Source: Oceanitalea stevensii | Lineage (GTDB): Bacteria; Actinomycetota; Actinomycetes; Actinomycetales; Actinomycetaceae | NCBI RefSeq assembly: GCF_014837105.1 | Contig: NZ_JACSPO010000002.1 | Coordinates: 75,470 to 139,469 of the forward strand | Length of the DNA stretch: 64,000 nucleotides | Direction: 5' to 3' | Shown here: piece after piece, positions 27,768-36,664 of the stretch | Position numbering within the stretch: position 1 is the stretch's first letter | How the letters are laid out: the number at the start of each line of letters is the position of its first letter | Position numbers and translations under genes: made by a program | The notes under the pieces: generated by a model | Databases searched by the model: none | What the model saw: the letters and a program-made list of their open reading frames with translations, nothing else | What the model was told of the DNA's origin: nothing

Positions 27768-29069
27768 ATGCCCCTGACTCCCCACTACGCCGCCCGCTCC
27801 GACGTCGGGCTCGTGCGCTCGAGCAATCAGGACTCCGGTTACGCCGGTCCCTACCTGCTCGTCCTCGCCGACGGCATGGGCGGGCCGGCCGGCGGCGACA
27901 TCGCCTCCTCCGTCGCCCTGGCCCACCTCGTCCACCTCGACGACGACCACCCGCCCGCCGACGAGCTCCTCCCCAGCCTGCGCGACGCCGTCGCCGCCGC
28001 CCACGCGGACCTCGAGGAGCGCGCCGACGCCGACCCCGAGCTCGCCGGCCTGGGCACCACGTGCATCGCGCTGCTGCGCTCCGGCAACAAGATCGCCATG
28101 GTCCACATCGGCGACTCCCGCGCCTACCTCCTGCGGGACGGCGAGCTCACGCAGGTCACCACCGACCACACCTTCGTCCAGCACCTCGTCGAGACCGGGC
28201 GGCTGAGCCCCGAGCAGGCCGAGCGGCACCCCCAGCGCTCGGTGCTCCTGCGCGTGCTCGGTGACACCGACGGGGACGTCATCCTCGACGAGTCGGTCCG
28301 CGAGGTGCGCGTCGGCGACCGGTGGCTGCTGTGCTCCGACGGTCTGTCCGGCGTCGTCAGCGCCGAGACCATCTCCGACACCCTCATCCGCGTGCCCGAC
28401 CCGGGTCGCTGCGCCGAGGAGCTCATCGACCTCGCGCTGCGCGGGGGCGGGCCCGACAACGTCACCTGCGTCGTCGCCGACTTCCTCGACTCCGACGACC
28501 TGCCCGCCGGCCTCGTCCCGGCGTCGGGCCCGCAGGTCGTCGGCGCGGCCGCCACGGACCGCCTGCGCGGCACCCGCGGCACCACGGGGGCCGCCGGCCG
28601 GGCCGCCGCCCTCTCCCCCGCCGCCCCGTCCCCGGACGACGACGACGAGCCGGAGCCGCCCCGCAGGCGACGCTGGATCGGGCGCACCCTCCTCACGCTC
28701 CTCGTGCTGGTGCTCGTCGGCGCCGGCGGGTGGCTGGGCTACCGGTGGACCCAGACCCAGTACTTCCTCGCCCCCGAGGGTGAGGTCGTCGCGATCTACC
28801 GCGGCATCCCCCAGGAGCTGGGGCCGCTGTCCCTGTCCACCGTCCACTCGCGCACCGACCTGCGCCTGGACGAGCTGCCCGGCTACGCGCGCGACCGCCT
28901 CGAGGCGACGATCACCGTCTCCTCCCTGGACCAGGCCGAGGACCGCGTCACCGAGCTGCGCGACGAGGTCCGGGCCGTCGACCCGGCACCCACGCCGACC
29001 ACCACGCCGTCGCCCGGACCGTCGCCCAGCACCTCGCCCAGCCCGGCACCGACGGCGGAGGCCGGCTGA
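27768..29069 (+). CDS. pstP: PP2C-family Ser/Thr phosphatase PstP
   Basis: 433 aa. N-terminal PP2C domain (about 1-240): ARSDVGLVRSSNQD, VLADGMGGPAGGDIAS (metal Asp), GTTCIALL, VHIGDSRAYLLR and LCSDGLSG, GGGPDNVTCVV with the metal-binding Asp. A Pro/Ala-rich linker, a basic stop-transfer and a membrane helix (about 310-325) follow. The remaining outside domain ends in a Thr/Pro/Ser repeat tail. Dephosphorylates PknA/PknB and their targets. The stop shares one base with the rodA ATG (TGATG). Confidence 0.94.
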   Translation: MPLTPHYAARSDVGLVRSSNQDSGYAGPYLLVLADGMGGPAGGDIASSVALAHLVHLDDDHPPADELLPSLRDAVAAAHADLEERADADPELAGLGTTCIALLRSGNKIAMVHIGDSRAYLLRDGELTQVTTDHTFVQHLVETGRLSPEQAERHPQRSVLLRVLGDTDGDVILDESVREVRVGDRWLLCSDGLSGVVSAETISDTLIRVPDPGRCAEELIDLALRGGGPDNVTCVVADFLDSDDLPAGLVPASGPQVVGAAATDRLRGTRGTTGAAGRAAALSPAAPSPDDDDEPEPPRRRRWIGRTLLTLLVLVLVGAGGWLGYRWTQTQYFLAPEGEVVAIYRGIPQELGPLSLSTVHSRTDLRLDELPGYARDRLEATITVSSLDQAEDRVTELRDEVRAVDPAPTPTTTPSPGPSPSTSPSPAPTAEAG

Positions 29070-30505
29070 TGGCCATCGTGAGCCAGCAGCCCGGCCGCCG
29101 GGGACGCGGCGTCGAGCTCGTCCTCCTCCTGCTCGGTTTGGCCATCGGCCTGTACGCCTACCTCCAGGTCGGCCTGGCGACGGAGGGCGCCCCGCCCGCG
29201 GACATCGTCACCCAGGTGGGAGTGCTCGTCGTCCTGGCGCTGGTGACCCACGTCGTCCTGCGGTGGCGCGCCCCCTACGCCGACCCCGTCATCCTCCCGG
29301 TCGCCGTCGCCCTCAACGGGATCGGGCTGGCGATGATCCACCGCATCGACATCGCCGAGGGCAGCGCCTTCGCCTCCCGCCAGGTGCTGTGGACGATGCT
29401 CGGGGTCGCGGCCGCCGTCGCCGTGGTCATCGCGCTGCGCGACCACCGGCTGCTGCGGCGCTACACGTACCTGTCGATGATCCTCGGCCTCGTCATGCTG
29501 CTCCTGCCGCTCCTGCCGGGGCTCGGCCGCACCATCAACGGCGCCCGCATCTGGATCTCCATCGGCTCGATGTCCTTCCAGCCCGCCGAGCTCGCCAAGG
29601 TGCTCCTCGCCATCTTCTTCGCCGGCTACCTCGTCACCAACCGCGACACCCTGGCACTGGCCGGGCGGCGGGTGCTGGGCCTGCAGCTGCCCCGGGTGCG
29701 CGACCTCGGCCCGATCCTCCTCGCCTGGGCGGTGGCGCTCGTCGTCCTCGTCTTCCAGCGGGACCTCGGCACGGCACTGCTGTTCTTCGCGCTGTTCGTC
29801 GCCATGCTCTACGTCGCCACCGAGCGGGTGAGCTGGGTGCTCCTCGGCCTGCTCCTCTTCGGCGGGGCCGCCGCGCTGGCCGCAACCACCCTCGGGCACG
29901 TGAGCGACCGCTTCGACGTGTGGCTCAACGCGCTGGACCCCGACATCTACTCCCGCCAGTTCGGCGGCTCCTACCAGGTGGTCCAGGGCCTGTTCGGGAT
30001 GGCGTCGGGCGGCCTCATGGGCACCGGCTGGGGCCAGGGCCGGCCGGACATCGTGCCCTACGCCCAGTCCGACTTCATCATCGCCTCGCTCGGCGAGGAG
30101 CTGGGGCTGACCGGCCTGCTCGCGATCCTCCTCATGTACCTCGTCCTGGCCCAGCGCGGCATGCGCGCGGCCATCGGGGTGCGCGACGGCTTCGGGACCC
30201 TGCTCGCCTCGGGCCTGTCCTTCGTCGTCGCCTTCCAGTGCTTCGTCGTCGTCGGGGGCGTCACCCGCCTCATCCCGCTCACCGGTCTGACGATGCCCTT
30301 CCTCGCGCAGGGCGGGTCCTCGCTCGTCGTCAACTGGGTGATCGTCGCGCTCCTGCTGCGCATCTCCGACGCCGCGCGACGCCCGGTCCCGATGAGCGGC
30401 GACCTGCCGATCGGCCCGCTCGACACGAGCGGCGACGTCGCCGAGGTGAGCTTCCGCCCCACCGGGGACGACGCGAACCCCACCGAGGTGGTGAGGCTCT
30501 CGTGA
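29069..30505 (+). CDS. rodA: RodA/FtsW-type SEDS peptidoglycan polymerase
   Basis: 478 aa, ten helices. SEDS hallmarks: GAWIS-type segment NGARIWISIGSMSFQPAELAKV near residue 155-172, FQRDLGTALLFF (catalytic Asp region), GSGWGQG-like GTGWGQG, QSDFIIASLGEELGLTG, and PFLAQGGSSLVVNWV. It polymerises lipid II together with the adjacent class B PBP. Its position in the pknB operon identifies it as the elongasome RodA. Stop overlaps pbpA by GTGA. Confidence 0.94.
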   Translation: MAIVSQQPGRRGRGVELVLLLLGLAIGLYAYLQVGLATEGAPPADIVTQVGVLVVLALVTHVVLRWRAPYADPVILPVAVALNGIGLAMIHRIDIAEGSAFASRQVLWTMLGVAAAVAVVIALRDHRLLRRYTYLSMILGLVMLLLPLLPGLGRTINGARIWISIGSMSFQPAELAKVLLAIFFAGYLVTNRDTLALAGRRVLGLQLPRVRDLGPILLAWAVALVVLVFQRDLGTALLFFALFVAMLYVATERVSWVLLGLLLFGGAAALAATTLGHVSDRFDVWLNALDPDIYSRQFGGSYQVVQGLFGMASGGLMGTGWGQGRPDIVPYAQSDFIIASLGEELGLTGLLAILLMYLVLAQRGMRAAIGVRDGFGTLLASGLSFVVAFQCFVVVGGVTRLIPLTGLTMPFLAQGGSSLVVNWVIVALLLRISDAARRPVPMSGDLPIGPLDTSGDVAEVSFRPTGDDANPTEVVRLS

Positions 30506-31959
30506 ACACCCCCGTCCGGCGGCTCATGACGATCGTCGCCCTCATGTTCCTCGCGCTCATGGTGGCCGCGACGTCCGTCCAGTTCGTCCAGGCGCCGTCC
30601 CTCAACGCCGACGGCCGCAACGTCCGCACCATCTACCGCGAGTTCGGTCAGGACCGCGGCCCGATCATCGTCGCCGGGGACGCCATCGCCTCCTCCACGC
30701 CGGTCGACACCGCCTACGGCTACCAGCGCGCCTACGCCGAGCCGCTCCTCTACGCCCACACGACGGGCTACTTCGCGGCCGCGCTCAGCTCGATGACCGG
30801 CATGGAGCAGGCCGCCAACGACGTCCTCGGCGGCACCGCCGACTCCCTCGTCGTCCAGCGCCTCCAGGACCTCGTCACCGGCCGTCAGCCGCAGGGCGGT
30901 TCTGTCGAGCTCACCCTCGACCCCGCCGCCCAGCAGGCCGCCTGGGACGCCCTGGGGGACCAGCGCGGCTCCGTCGTCGCCCTCGACACGCGCACCGGCG
31001 CGATCCTCGCCTCGGTCTCCAAGCCGAGCTTCGACCCCAACGAGCTCGCCACCCACGACGCCGCCGCCGCCCAGGCTGCCTACGACGCGCTGCTGGCCGA
31101 CCCGGCCGACCCGCTCGTCAACCGCGCCATCGCCGGCGACCTCTACGCGCCGGGCTCCTCCTTCAAGGTCATCACCGCCGCCGCGGCGATCGAGGAGCTG
31201 GGACTCGAGGCGGACAGCCCGGTGCCCTCCCCGGCCCAGCTCCAGCTGCCGCTGTCCACCCAGGTGGTCAACAACCCCGGCGGGATCTCCTGCACCTCCG
31301 AGGACACCGCCCCGCTGCGGTACACGCTCGAGCAGTCGTGCAACACGACCTTCGCCCAGCTCGGCATGGACCTGGGCCCCGAGCGCCTCGCCGAGCAGGC
31401 CGAGGCCTTCGGTTTCGGCCAGGAGCTGCGCATCCCGCTGCGCGTCACCCCGTCCACCTTCCCCGCGGACATGGACGGTGCGCAGACCGCGATGTCCGCG
31501 ATCGGCCAGTTCAGCGTCCGGGTGACCCCGCTCCAGATGGCGATGGTGTCCCAGGCGATCGCCAACGGCGGGGAGCAGCTGCAGCCCTACCTCGTGGCGA
31601 CCGAGCGCAACGCCGACCTCGAGGTCGTCGCCACCACCGAGCCCACCGTGCTGCGCCGGTCCGTCACCGAGGAGACGGCCGACGTGCTCACCGAGCTCAT
31701 GACGAGCGTCGTCGCCAACGGCACCGGCAGCGCCGCCCAGCTGCCCGGCATCGCCGTCGCCGGCAAGACCGGCACGGCGCAGAGCGGCACCGACGCGCCC
31801 CCGCACGCGTGGTTCACGTCCTTCGCGCCGGCCGACGACCCGCAGGTGGCGGTCGCCGTCGTCGTCGAGAACGGCGGCATCGAGGGCGACATCGCCTCCG
31901 GTGGCACGACCGCGGCGCCGATCGCGCGCGAGGTCCTCGCCGCGCTGCTGACGGACTGA
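30502..31959 (+). CDS. pbpA: Class B penicillin-binding protein PbpA
   Basis: 485 aa from GTG 30502. A single N-terminal membrane anchor (about 9-30), then a pedestal domain, then the transpeptidase domain. The three active-site motifs are PGSSFKV (SxxK), the SCN of EQSCNTT (SxN) and AGKTGTAQ (KTG). Cross-links wall strands beside RodA. The protein overlaps rodA by four bases and precedes pknA by two. Confidence 0.95.
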   Translation: MNTPVRRLMTIVALMFLALMVAATSVQFVQAPSLNADGRNVRTIYREFGQDRGPIIVAGDAIASSTPVDTAYGYQRAYAEPLLYAHTTGYFAAALSSMTGMEQAANDVLGGTADSLVVQRLQDLVTGRQPQGGSVELTLDPAAQQAAWDALGDQRGSVVALDTRTGAILASVSKPSFDPNELATHDAAAAQAAYDALLADPADPLVNRAIAGDLYAPGSSFKVITAAAAIEELGLEADSPVPSPAQLQLPLSTQVVNNPGGISCTSEDTAPLRYTLEQSCNTTFAQLGMDLGPERLAEQAEAFGFGQELRIPLRVTPSTFPADMDGAQTAMSAIGQFSVRVTPLQMAMVSQAIANGGEQLQPYLVATERNADLEVVATTEPTVLRRSVTEETADVLTELMTSVVANGTGSAAQLPGIAVAGKTGTAQSGTDAPPHAWFTSFAPADDPQVAVAVVVENGGIEGDIASGGTTAAPIAREVLAALLTD

Positions 31960-31961
31960 CC

Positions 31962-33032
31962 ATGGCCATCCGTCCCGGCCACCTCCTCCGCGAGCGCTAC
32001 GAGCTCACCGAGCGCATAGCCGTCGGCGGCATGGGCGAGGTGTGGCGCGCCCAGGACCTCCTCCTCGGCAGGACCGTCGCCGCCAAGGTGCTGCGCGAGG
32101 ACCTCCTCGGGGACGCCGCCTCCCTCGCGCGGCTGCGCGCCGAGGCCCGCAACGCGAGCGGCGTCGTCCACCCGAACGTCGCCGTGCTCCTCGACTACGG
32201 CGAGCAGGACGGCGGCGGCTTCCTCGTCATGGAGTACGTGCCCGGAGAGCCGCTGTCGGAGCTGCTCGAGCGGGACCGCACCCTGTCCCCGCAGCGGCTG
32301 CTGCCGGTCCTCGCCCAGTGCGCCGAGGGCCTGCACGCCGCCCACCAGGCCGGGGTGGTCCACCGGGACGTCAAGCCGTCCAACATCCTCGTCATGGCCG
32401 ACGGCACCGCCAAGCTCACCGACTTCGGCATCTCCCTCGGCGCCGGGCAGCCCGCGCTCACGGCCGCCGGCATGGTCATGGGCACCGCCCAGTACCTGCC
32501 GCCCGAGCTCGCCATGGGCCGTCCCGCCCGGCCGGCCGGCGACGTCTACGCCCTCGGCGTCATCGCCTACGAGGCCCTCGCCGGCCGACGGCCCTTCACC
32601 GGCAACAACCAGGTCGACATCGCGATGGCGCACGTGACGACCCCCCTTCCGCCGCTGCCCGACGACGTGCCCCCGCCCGTCCGTGAGCTCGTCACCGCCA
32701 TGCTCGCCAAGGACCCGGCCGAGCGCCCGGTCTCCGCCGCGGCCGTCGCACGCCGGATGAGGGAGCTCGTCGCCGCCGACGTGCCCTCGCCCACCCCCGA
32801 CGTCGCCCGGTCCTCCGGCGACGCCGCACCCCCGCCCGAGCCGCGCCGGTGGCGCCGCCCCACGTGGGCGGAGCTCGCCGCGGACCGGCTCTGGCTCACC
32901 GTCGTGGGCGCCGGTCTCGCCCTCGCCGCGGTGCTCGCGCTGACCCTCGGTACCCTTGCCCTGGGCGGGGACCAGCCGTCGGGCAGCAGCCCGGAGACTC
33001 GAGCCGATCGACTGACAGTGAGGAACCACTAG
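31962..33032 (+). CDS. pknA: Ser/Thr protein kinase PknA
   Basis: 356 aa. Kinase domain residues 10-275: glycine loop AVGGMGEVW, Lys42 (AAKVL), HRDVKPSN, DFGIS and the activation segment TAAGMVMGTAQYLPPE. A Pro-rich juxtamembrane linker, then one membrane helix (about 315-340) and a very short outside tail with no sensor domain, as for PknA. In mycobacteria it regulates wall synthesis and cell shape. Its TAG stop shares the G with the GTG of pknB. Confidence 0.95.
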   Translation: MAIRPGHLLRERYELTERIAVGGMGEVWRAQDLLLGRTVAAKVLREDLLGDAASLARLRAEARNASGVVHPNVAVLLDYGEQDGGGFLVMEYVPGEPLSELLERDRTLSPQRLLPVLAQCAEGLHAAHQAGVVHRDVKPSNILVMADGTAKLTDFGISLGAGQPALTAAGMVMGTAQYLPPELAMGRPARPAGDVYALGVIAYEALAGRRPFTGNNQVDIAMAHVTTPLPPLPDDVPPPVRELVTAMLAKDPAERPVSAAAVARRMRELVAADVPSPTPDVARSSGDAAPPPEPRRWRRPTWAELAADRLWLTVVGAGLALAAVLALTLGTLALGGDQPSGSSPETRADRLTVRNH

Positions 33033-34924
33033 TGGTGGACGAAGTACCCAAGGTGCTCGCCGGACGTTACGAGATCCGCGAGCTCATCGGTCGTGGCGGC
33101 ATGGCCGAGGTCTACCTCGGCTACGACAACCGGCTCTCGCGCACCGTCGCGATCAAGGTGCTCCGCTCCGACCTCGCCCGGGACCCCACCTTCCAGGCGC
33201 GCTTCCGGCGTGAGGCGCAGTCCGCCGGTTCGCTCAACCACCCGGCGATCGTCTCCGTCTACGACACCGGGGAGGACGACGTCGTCACCTCCGCGGGCGA
33301 GCGCGCCCACGTGCCGTACATCGTCATGGAGTACGTCGAGGGCCACACCGTCCGCTCGCTGCTCACCGACGGCTCCGCCGTGCCGATCGACGAGGCGAGC
33401 GAGATCGTCATCGGGGTGCTGTCCGCGCTGGCGTACTCGCACCGCGAGGGCATCGTCCACCGGGACATCAAGCCCGGGAACGTCATGCTCACGCCCACGG
33501 GCCAGGTCAAGGTCATGGACTTCGGCATCGCCCGCGCGATGGCAGACTCCGCCGCCACGATGACCCAGACCCACGCCGTCGTCGGCACGGCGCAGTACCT
33601 CTCCCCGGAGCAGGCGCGCGGTGAGGTCGTCGACGCCCGCTCGGACATCTACTCCACCGGCTGCCTCCTGTACGAGCTGCTCACCGGCCAGCCGCCGTTC
33701 AGCGGTGACTCCGCCGTCGCGGTGGCCTACCAGCACGTCCGCGAGATCCCCAAGCCGCCGAGCGAGGTGGCCTCCGACATCCCCGAGGCGCTGGACCGCA
33801 TCGTCCTCAAGGCGCTGGCCAAGGACCGCGAGGACCGCTACCCCGACGCCGCCGCGATGCGCAGCGACCTCGAGGCCGCGCTGCGGGGCGGCGCCGTGAG
33901 CGCCCCGGCGACGAGCACGTGGGCCGCCGCCGCGGCCGCCGCGAGCCAGCCCACCACCGTCATGGGGGCCGGCCAGGCCACCCAGGCGATGCCGGCCACG
34001 CGCGCGCGCACCGCCGTCGCGCCCGAGGAGGACGAGGAGGAGAACAAGCGCTCCCCGTGGTGGGTGTGGCTGCTCGTGCTCGTCGGACTCCTCGCCGCTG
34101 CGGGCGTCACCTACCTCCTCCTGACCAACGACCGGGAGGAGGAGCCGCCCGCGCCGACGACGGTCACCGTGCCCCCGCTCGAGGGGATGGACCAGACGGA
34201 GGCCCGCGAGGCCGTGGAGGCGGAGGGCCTGACCTTCGCCATCGGGGACCCCGAGTTCTCCGCCGAGATCGAGCCGGGCCTCTTCGTCAGCTCCGACCCC
34301 GAGGTCGGCGAGACGGCCGAGGAGGGCGAGACGGTCACCGTCCGCTTCTCCGCCGGTCCCGAGGCCGTCGAGATGCCCGACGTCACCGGCCTGAGCCAGC
34401 GCCAGGCGCAGGACCAGCTCTCCGAGCAGGAGCTCGGGATCCGGGTCCGCATCACCTACGCCCCGATCGACAGCCCGGACTACGAGAAGGACCGCGTCGC
34501 GCGGACCGAGCCCGAGGCCGGCGTCGCGATCGAGCCGGACGCCGAGGTCGTCCTCCACATCGCCACCGGCAACGTCGAGGTCCCCGACCTCACCGGGGAG
34601 ACGGTCGAGTCCGCCACCGAGACCCTGCGCGAGCTCAACCTCTCCGTCACCCAGACGGAGCAGCCCTCCGGCGACTTCGACCCCGGGACGGTCCTGGACC
34701 AGAACCGCACCGGCCCGGTGCCGCGCCTGAGCACCATCGAGCTCGTCGTCGCCGTCGAGCCGCCCGAGCCCGAGCCGACGACGCCTGAGCCCACCACCGA
34801 GGAGCCCCCGCCGGGTGACGAGGAGGAGCCGCCGTCGGACGAGCCGAGCGACGAGGAGACGTCCGCCGACGGTCCCGGCAACAGCGACTTCGGCCGCGGC
34901 CAGGGTCGCGGCAACGGACGCTGA
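33032..34924 (+). CDS. pknB: Ser/Thr protein kinase PknB with PASTA repeats
   Basis: 630 aa from GTG 33032 (GTG 33035 also possible). Kinase domain 10-275: GRGGMAEVYLG, Lys42, HRDIKPGNVML, DFGIA, and a Thr-rich activation loop (SAATMTQTHAVVGTAQYL). After an Ala-rich linker a membrane helix (WWVWLLVLVGLLAAAGVTYL) leads outside to three PASTA domains (each beginning VPPLEGM, MPDVTGLS, VPDLTGE) that sense muropeptides or lipid II. The mycobacterial protein has four PASTA units. The C-terminal tail is rich in Pro/Glu/Thr then Gly/Arg. Ends at a very long palindrome. Confidence 0.95.
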   Translation: MVDEVPKVLAGRYEIRELIGRGGMAEVYLGYDNRLSRTVAIKVLRSDLARDPTFQARFRREAQSAGSLNHPAIVSVYDTGEDDVVTSAGERAHVPYIVMEYVEGHTVRSLLTDGSAVPIDEASEIVIGVLSALAYSHREGIVHRDIKPGNVMLTPTGQVKVMDFGIARAMADSAATMTQTHAVVGTAQYLSPEQARGEVVDARSDIYSTGCLLYELLTGQPPFSGDSAVAVAYQHVREIPKPPSEVASDIPEALDRIVLKALAKDREDRYPDAAAMRSDLEAALRGGAVSAPATSTWAAAAAAASQPTTVMGAGQATQAMPATRARTAVAPEEDEEENKRSPWWVWLLVLVGLLAAAGVTYLLLTNDREEEPPAPTTVTVPPLEGMDQTEAREAVEAEGLTFAIGDPEFSAEIEPGLFVSSDPEVGETAEEGETVTVRFSAGPEAVEMPDVTGLSQRQAQDQLSEQELGIRVRITYAPIDSPDYEKDRVARTEPEAGVAIEPDAEVVLHIATGNVEVPDLTGETVESATETLRELNLSVTQTEQPSGDFDPGTVLDQNRTGPVPRLSTIELVVAVEPPEPEPTTPEPTTEEPPPGDEEEPPSDEPSDEETSADGPGNSDFGRGQGRGNGR

Positions 34925-34941
34925 CCGCCACCCCTCTTCCG

Positions 34942-35008
34942 CGAGTACGCACAAACGGTCACGCACAGCCCCCGTCCGGGGCTCCGCGTGACCGTTTGTG
35001 CGTACTCG
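34942..35008. terminator. Long two-tier palindromic terminator between pknB and pabA
   Basis: A perfect 23-bp inverted repeat (34942-34964 with 34986-35008) encloses a 21-base loop that itself folds (AGCCCC / GGGGCT). It sits between two convergent operons and can serve both. The stem is far longer than other terminators here, so it may be a repetitive element put to use as a terminator. Confidence 0.85.
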
Positions 35009-35045
35009 GCGGGGGGTGGGTGGTGCGGGGGTGCCAGGGGTCGCG

Positions 35046-35666
35046 TCAGGCGCGGACGAGCGGGGCCATGCCCTCGCTGCGGGCCGGCGCCTCGGCGTCC
35101 CCGGTGACGGCCAGCCAGTTCGCCAGCAGCCGGTGACCGTGCTCGGTGAGCACCGACTCGGGGTGGAACTGCACGCCGTGGAGCGGCAGCTCGCGGTGCT
35201 GCAGGCCCATGACGACGCCACCGGCCGTCGTCGCCGTGACGGCGAGCTCCTCGGGCACGGTCGCGGCGTCGACGGCGAGGGAGTGGTACCGGGTGGCGGT
35301 GAACGGCGTGGGCAGGCCGGCGAAGACGCCGGAGCCGTCGTGGTCCACCGGGGAGGTCTTGCCGTGCATGAGCTCGGCGGCGTGCGTGACCGTCCCCCCG
35401 TAGAGCTCCCCGAGGGCCTGGTGGCCCAGGCACACCCCGAGCATCGGCACGCGGTGCTCGGCGCAGCGCTCGATGACCTCCAGGCTCGCGCCGGCCTCCT
35501 TGGGCGTGCCCGGGCCGGGGGAGACGAGGACGCCGTCGAAGTCACGGGGGTCGGCGGTCACCGCGTCGTTGCGCTGGACGACGGTGCTGGCCCCGAGCTG
35601 CTCGAGGTAGCCGACGATCGTCCACACGAAGCTGTCGTAGTTGTCGACGACGAGGAGCCGGCTCAT
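35046..35666 (-). CDS. pabA: Glutamine amidotransferase (anthranilate/aminodeoxychorismate synthase component II)
   Basis: 206 aa from ATG 35666. Class I glutaminase: VVDNYDSFVWTIVGYL, VLVSPGPGTPKEAG, the catalytic Cys in GVCLGHQALGE, and His/Glu in VQFHPESVLT. It supplies ammonia to chorismate for p-aminobenzoate or anthranilate. Next to pknB in Actinobacteria this gene is traditionally named trpG, though no trp or folate gene is here; substrate unresolved. Overlaps the 54-aa membrane peptide by ATGA. Confidence 0.9.
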   Translation of the reverse strand: MSRLLVVDNYDSFVWTIVGYLEQLGASTVVQRNDAVTADPRDFDGVLVSPGPGTPKEAGASLEVIERCAEHRVPMLGVCLGHQALGELYGGTVTHAAELMHGKTSPVDHDGSGVFAGLPTPFTATRYHSLAVDAATVPEELAVTATTAGGVVMGLQHRELPLHGVQFHPESVLTEHGHRLLANWLAVTGDAEAPARSEGMAPLVRA

Positions 35667-35827
35667 GCGCCGTCCTCGATCGTCGTCTCGTTGAAGGGCA
35701 TGTACGGGGCGATCTCCGGGAAGAGCCAGGTGAAGCACGCGTAGACGACCGCGGCCGCAAGGAGCAGCGCGAGGATGACCCGGAACCACACGGGCCCCGG
35801 CAGGACCCGCCACAGTGCGCCGTACAT
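35663..35827 (-). CDS. Small single-helix membrane protein
   Basis: 54 aa from ATG 35827. RVLPGPVWFRVI and a helix (LALLLAAAVVYACFTWLF) lead to a polar tail (NETTIEDGA). The gene is squeezed between sortase and pabA, with a one-base overlap to the sortase stop (TGATG) and an ATGA overlap to pabA, so translation is chained. This small protein sits at the same place in many actinobacterial origins; function unknown. Confidence 0.82.
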   Translation of the reverse strand: MYGALWRVLPGPVWFRVILALLLAAAVVYACFTWLFPEIAPYMPFNETTIEDGA

Positions 35828-36621
35828 CAGCGTCCCTCCTCGAGGAGCTCGGCCGGCTTGCCGTCGCTCTTGTCGATCCAGTACTGGAACTCGCCATAGG
35901 TGATCCACCGCTCGGCCGCCGAGAACAGCGGGTGGCAGGTGGTCAGGGTGATCATCCGCTCGGTCGGGGCGACGCCCGGCTCGTTCGGCACGGGCGCGAT
36001 GACCTCCACCTGCGAGGGGTGGACGATCTCGGTCTCGGTCACCGCGTAGACGAGGTAGGCGTCGTTGGTCTCGACGATGAGGGAGTCCCCGACGACGATC
36101 TGCTCGATCTCCCGGTACGGCGCCCCGTAGGACTGGCGGTGCGCCGCCGTGGCGAAGTTGCCGGTCTCGCCGGGCAGCTGGGTGTCTGGGTAGTGCCCGA
36201 TGTAGCCCTTGTTGAGCACGTCGCCCAGGCCGACGCCGTGGGCGATGGTGACGCGGTAGTCGTCACCCAGGCGCGGGATGTACATCGTGCCGAGCAGCTC
36301 ACCCTCGGCGACGGCGTCGGGAATCGGCGGCGGGTCGGTGCGCCGTTCGCCCTCCTGGGGCGGGGCCTCGACGGTGTCCTCGCGCTTGTCCCACTCCTCG
36401 AGGATGCCCGCCTGGTAGCTGTGCGCCTCGACGTCGGTCCACCACAGCTGCCACACGACGAACAGGCCGAGGAGCACGCCCGCGGTGATCATGAGCTCGC
36501 CGATCACGCCCACGAGCGTGGAGAAGAATCCCCGCTTCTGGCGTCGGCGCCGGGTGCGGCGCGGCGGCTCGCTGCCGTCCTGCTGCCAGGGCAGCTCCTC
36601 GAGCTGGTCGAGCGTGGCCAT
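35827..36621 (-). CDS. Class E sortase
   Basis: 264 aa from ATG 36621 (AAGGA site eight bases away; GTG 36624 is one codon upstream). A very basic N-terminal cytosolic part (RRTRRRRQKRG) then one helix (about 42-65), an acidic linker, and the sortase barrel. Catalytic residues: His in FATAAHRQSYG, Cys in LTTCHPLFS, Arg in ERWITYG. The TLTTCHP pattern is typical of class E, housekeeping sortases of high-GC Actinobacteria that replace class A. The LPESG protein at 24-25 kb is a possible substrate. Confidence 0.93.
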   Translation of the reverse strand: MATLDQLEELPWQQDGSEPPRRTRRRRQKRGFFSTLVGVIGELMITAGVLLGLFVVWQLWWTDVEAHSYQAGILEEWDKREDTVEAPPQEGERRTDPPPIPDAVAEGELLGTMYIPRLGDDYRVTIAHGVGLGDVLNKGYIGHYPDTQLPGETGNFATAAHRQSYGAPYREIEQIVVGDSLIVETNDAYLVYAVTETEIVHPSQVEVIAPVPNEPGVAPTERMITLTTCHPLFSAAERWITYGEFQYWIDKSDGKPAELLEEGR

Positions 36622-36664
36622 CACGGGGTCCTTTGTCGGTCGAAGTGTCCAGGTCGAGCGTAGT

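Noticed and set aside
28261..30500. In-frame upstream extension of pbpA by over 700 codons
   Set aside because: It is the +1 shadow of pstP and rodA; the true pbpA start overlaps the rodA stop as GTGA and begins right before the membrane anchor.
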